Shown here one piece after another: positions 5,940 to 7,670 of a stretch of 7,670 nucleotides of DNA. The stretch is taken from positions 1 to 7,670 of the forward strand of contig PNNM01000049.1 in assembly GCA_013824215.1 (NCBI GenBank). The letters run 5' to 3'. Source of the DNA: Coriobacteriaceae bacterium. Lineage in GTDB: Bacteria; Actinomycetota; Coriobacteriia; Anaerosomatales; D1FN1-002. The notes beneath the pieces were generated by a model. The model was not told the origin of the DNA and ran no database searches. It saw only the letters and a program-made list of their open reading frames with translations. Both the position numbers and the translations under genes were made by a program. Each line of letters opens with the position of its first letter. Position 1 is the stretch's first letter.

Positions 5940-6389
5940 ATGAGGGCCCCTTCGCACATCGCTGTCCGGCTCGCGCTCGTCTGCGCGCTGCTCCTCACGC
6001 TCGCGGGATGCACCCTCTCGGCCGCGGAGAGGCATCCGGCCGCCAAGGCGGTGGACGGCCTGCTGCGCGTCCGCATGAAGCGCGCCACCGACCCGACGAG
6101 GTACGCGCCCTATCTGAGCAGCTCGGAAGCCGCCACGGCCCTGGCCGAGGACGCGTCGGTGACGGCCTCGAGCGGGCGGCCCTCGCTGCCCGGCTGGGAA
6201 CGGCCGTACGTGAGCGACGTGACGTCGAGCGGCGCGGACGTGGTCGTGGTGTGGAAGCGCAGCGAGCAGCTCCCGGAGTGGCCGAGCACCGCGAACGTCT
6301 TCCGCACCGAGCAGGTGGACGGGCGCTGGGTCGTGGTGGACGCGCAGTCGATCGAGGCCAGCGCGGTCCCGGATCCCTGGAAGCCGTAG
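5940..6389 (+). CDS. Small lipoprotein, NTF2-like fold possible
   Basis: 149 residues. A signal peptide (basic MRAPSHIAVR then a hydrophobic run) ends in the lipobox LAGC at residues 21-24, so C24 should be lipidated and the protein anchored on the outer face of the membrane. The mature part has an N-terminal helical section (about 33-70, Ala- and Lys/Arg-rich) and then beta-rich segments. It ends with a DGRWVVVDAQSI strand, a layout like small NTF2-like or DUF4878-type lipoproteins; this fold guess is tentative. There is no cysteine besides the lipobox and C15 in the signal region, and no haem motif. The start lies six bases after the cytochrome stop with no own Shine-Dalgarno, so translation is probably coupled and the two products may work together. 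It is in the same reading frame as the cytochrome, separated by TAG and two codons. A specific function is not recognised. Confidence 0.85.
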   Translation: MRAPSHIAVRLALVCALLLTLAGCTLSAAERHPAAKAVDGLLRVRMKRATDPTRYAPYLSSSEAATALAEDASVTASSGRPSLPGWERPYVSDVTSSGADVVVVWKRSEQLPEWPSTANVFRTEQVDGRWVVVDAQSIEASAVPDPWKP

Positions 6390-6507
6390 GAGACGACGGT
6401 CGAGCGTCGAATACCCTAGCCGAGCACACCCGTCGCGACGTATCCGACAGCATGCCGGTGCTCTCGAGTCGCTGACGCTGATCCCGATCGGAAGGCCTCG
6501 ATACAGC
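6390..6507 (+). other. Intergenic gap with weak hairpin, no clear terminator or promoter
   Basis: 118 bases between the lipoprotein and the radical SAM gene. CGACG (6394-6398) and CGTCG (6405-6409) can pair right after the stop codon, but no T-run follows. A perfect ten-base palindrome CGTCGCGACG lies at 6431-6440. A TACCCT at 6412-6417 fits only the loosest -10 pattern and has no -35. GGAAGG (6490-6495) is the likely ribosome binding site of the next gene. The spacing suggests a new transcription unit. Confidence 0.35.
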
Positions 6508-7670
6508 GTGTCGAAGACTGACCTCGTGCTGCTGCACGCTCCGAGCGTGTACGACTTCCGCGAGCGCTCCATCATGTACGGGCCCGTGTCCGACATGGTC
6601 CCCTCCACGCCGGTCTTCGAGATGTACCCGCTCGGGTTCACCACGATGGCCGAGTACCTGGAGCGCCGAGGGGTGCGCGTGCGCATCGTCAACCTCGCCG
6701 TGCTCATGCTCAACCGTCCCGGGTACGACGTGGAGCGCGCCATCCGCTCCATGAGCCCGGGCGCGTTCGGGATCGACCTGCACTGGCTCCCGCATGCGCA
6801 CGGTTCGGTCGAGATCGCTCGGCTGTGCAAGCGCCACCACCCCGACACGCCGGTCATCTTCGGCGGGCTCTCGGCATCCTTCTTCCACGAGGAGCTGGCG
6901 TCCTACGACTGTGTCGACTACGTGCTCAGGGGGGATTCCACCGAGGAGCCGCTGCGGATACTGCTCGAGACGCTGCGGACCGGAGGGTCCCTGGCCGACG
7001 TCCCCAACCTGACCTGGAAGGCGCCGGACGGCTCGGTGACGGTCAACCCGCTGAGCTGGGTGCCCGACGACATGAACGGGATATCGCTCGACTACTCGTA
7101 CAGCATGCGCTCGGTCATCCGCTACCGGGACATGATGGGCTCGGTGCCGTTCAAGGACTGGCTCCAGTACCCGGTGTGCGCCTCGCTCACCTGCCGCGGA
7201 TGCACGCACGAATGCGCGACCTGCGGCGGTTCGGCGTACTCGTTCAGGACGCACTTCGGCCGGCACAAGGTCGCGTTCCGCGATCCCGATCTGCTCGTGC
7301 GCGACATCGAGAACATCCAGCGCTACATCCCCGGCCCCATCTTCGTCCTCAACGACTTCCTGCAGGGCGGCAGGGACTACACCAAACGTTTCGTCGAGGG
7401 CCTCTCCCGCATCAAGCTGAAGAACCCGATCGCCTTCGAGTTCTTCAAGCCGCCTGCCGAGGAGTTCTACGAGTTCCTGAACGCGCACCTCGATGACTGG
7501 TCGTGCGAGATCTCGGTGGAGAGCCACGACGACGACGTGCGCGCCGCGTTCGGCAAACACCACTACACGATGTCCCAGGTCGAGGAGTCGATCGCCGCCG
7601 CGCTCAGGCACGGCTGCTCGCGGTTCGATCTCTACTTCATGACCGGACTGCCGACCCAGACCGCCGCATC
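6508..7670 (+). CDS. B12-binding-type radical SAM protein, resembling the Ta0216 family (3' partial)
   Basis: 387 complete codons are seen; the gene runs off the right edge. GTG at 6508 is chosen because GGAAGG lies 12 bases upstream and the product begins directly with the conserved-looking DLVLLHAPSVYDF strand. Residues about 1-180 form a Rossmann-like B12-binding-type domain (GIDLHWLPHAHG at 88-99, VIFGGLSASFFHEE at 116-129, YVLRGDSTEEPL at 138-149). The classic DxHxxG cobalamin motif is not present, as is common in B12-type radical SAM enzymes. The radical SAM cluster signature CX3CX2C is C232, C236 and C239, within a cysteine-rich stretch that also has C224 and C229. The GG after C239 fits the family. 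Later SVESHDDDVRAAFGK (337-350) and FDLYFMTGLP (373-382) match radical SAM barrel strands. Overall wording recalls the family called B12-binding/radical SAM Ta0216, from memory and unverified. The reaction is unknown. It probably belongs to a separate unit from the cytochromes. Confidence 0.9.
   Translation, partial: MSKTDLVLLHAPSVYDFRERSIMYGPVSDMVPSTPVFEMYPLGFTTMAEYLERRGVRVRIVNLAVLMLNRPGYDVERAIRSMSPGAFGIDLHWLPHAHGSVEIARLCKRHHPDTPVIFGGLSASFFHEELASYDCVDYVLRGDSTEEPLRILLETLRTGGSLADVPNLTWKAPDGSVTVNPLSWVPDDMNGISLDYSYSMRSVIRYRDMMGSVPFKDWLQYPVCASLTCRGCTHECATCGGSAYSFRTHFGRHKVAFRDPDLLVRDIENIQRYIPGPIFVLNDFLQGGRDYTKRFVEGLSRIKLKNPIAFEFFKPPAEEFYEFLNAHLDDWSCEISVESHDDDVRAAFGKHHYTMSQVEESIAAALRHGCSRFDLYFMTGLPTQTAA

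Noticed and set aside
5931..5942. Amber readthrough fusing the cytochrome to the in-frame lipoprotein
   Set aside because: The reading frame is shared (TAG then two codons then ATG). The lipoprotein has a full signal peptide and lipobox that would be buried in a fusion, and no readthrough context is seen.
6390..6440. Intrinsic terminator after the lipoprotein gene
   Set aside because: Only a five-pair stem with no T-run; recorded as a weak hairpin in the intergenic entry rather than as a terminator.
4616..6475. 619-codon plus-strand frame overlapping the FN3 cytochrome and lipoprotein
   Set aside because: Arg-rich with no domain or motif. The overlapping frame has nine haem motifs, a signal segment and a lipobox.
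5995..7611. 538-codon minus-strand frame opposite the lipoprotein and radical SAM gene
   Set aside because: Low-complexity shadow; the plus strand carries the radical SAM signature and B12-type domain.
1..7670. tRNA, rRNA, CRISPR array, insertion sequence or attachment sites
   Set aside because: No regularly spaced direct repeats, transposase motifs, terminal inverted repeats or tRNA-like cloverleaf were seen. Short repeated DNA in the cytochromes (for example around 1486-1500 and 1592-1606) is just repeated coding of CDSCH.

Overview
The window is very GC-rich and uses GTG as well as ATG starts. It carries membrane-anchored multihaem c-type cytochromes, a lipoprotein, and at least one gene that looks leaderless. 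This fits an anaerobic actinobacterium-like organism, perhaps of the Coriobacteriia / Anaerosomatales (OPB41) kind known for many multihaem cytochromes. That placement is inferred from sequence character only.

Layout. On the minus strand, positions 1-2009 hold two overlapping cytochrome genes. The upstream one (1044-2009) is complete, with one N-terminal membrane helix and 12 CXXCH sites. It begins with a NapC/NrfH-like haem-1 signature (CXXCHxM). The downstream one (1-1047) starts in a GTGA overlap and runs off the left edge. It has two N-terminal membrane helices, nine visible CXXCH sites and one unusual CX3CH site. Motif spacing aligns almost residue for residue between the two proteins, so they look like a tandem duplication.

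A short divergent control region (2010-2067) separates this operon from the plus-strand genes. It holds an inverted repeat and a perfect TATAAT box placed seven bases before a GTG. These are followed by a Wzy/WaaL/PglL-superfamily polytopic membrane protein with a C-terminal TPR-like region (2068-3996). Next comes a 185-base gap with another -10-like box and several hairpins. Then comes a second type of cytochrome (4182-5933): signal anchor, fibronectin-III-like domain, and nine haem sites arranged as doubled-CXXCH pairs. A small lipoprotein (5940-6389) follows after only six bases. After a further 118-base gap, a B12-binding-type radical SAM enzyme starts at 6508 and runs off the right edge.

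Working model (inference): the minus-strand pair could take electrons from menaquinol at the membrane. They could pass them to the FN3-doubled-CXXCH cytochrome and its lipoprotein partner outside the cell. The O-antigen-ligase/O-oligosaccharyltransferase-like protein between them could make surface glycan or glycosylate an exported protein. The three cytochrome genes together hold 30 visible CXXCH sites plus one CX3CH site, so the locus is probably dedicated to electron transfer across or outside the envelope.
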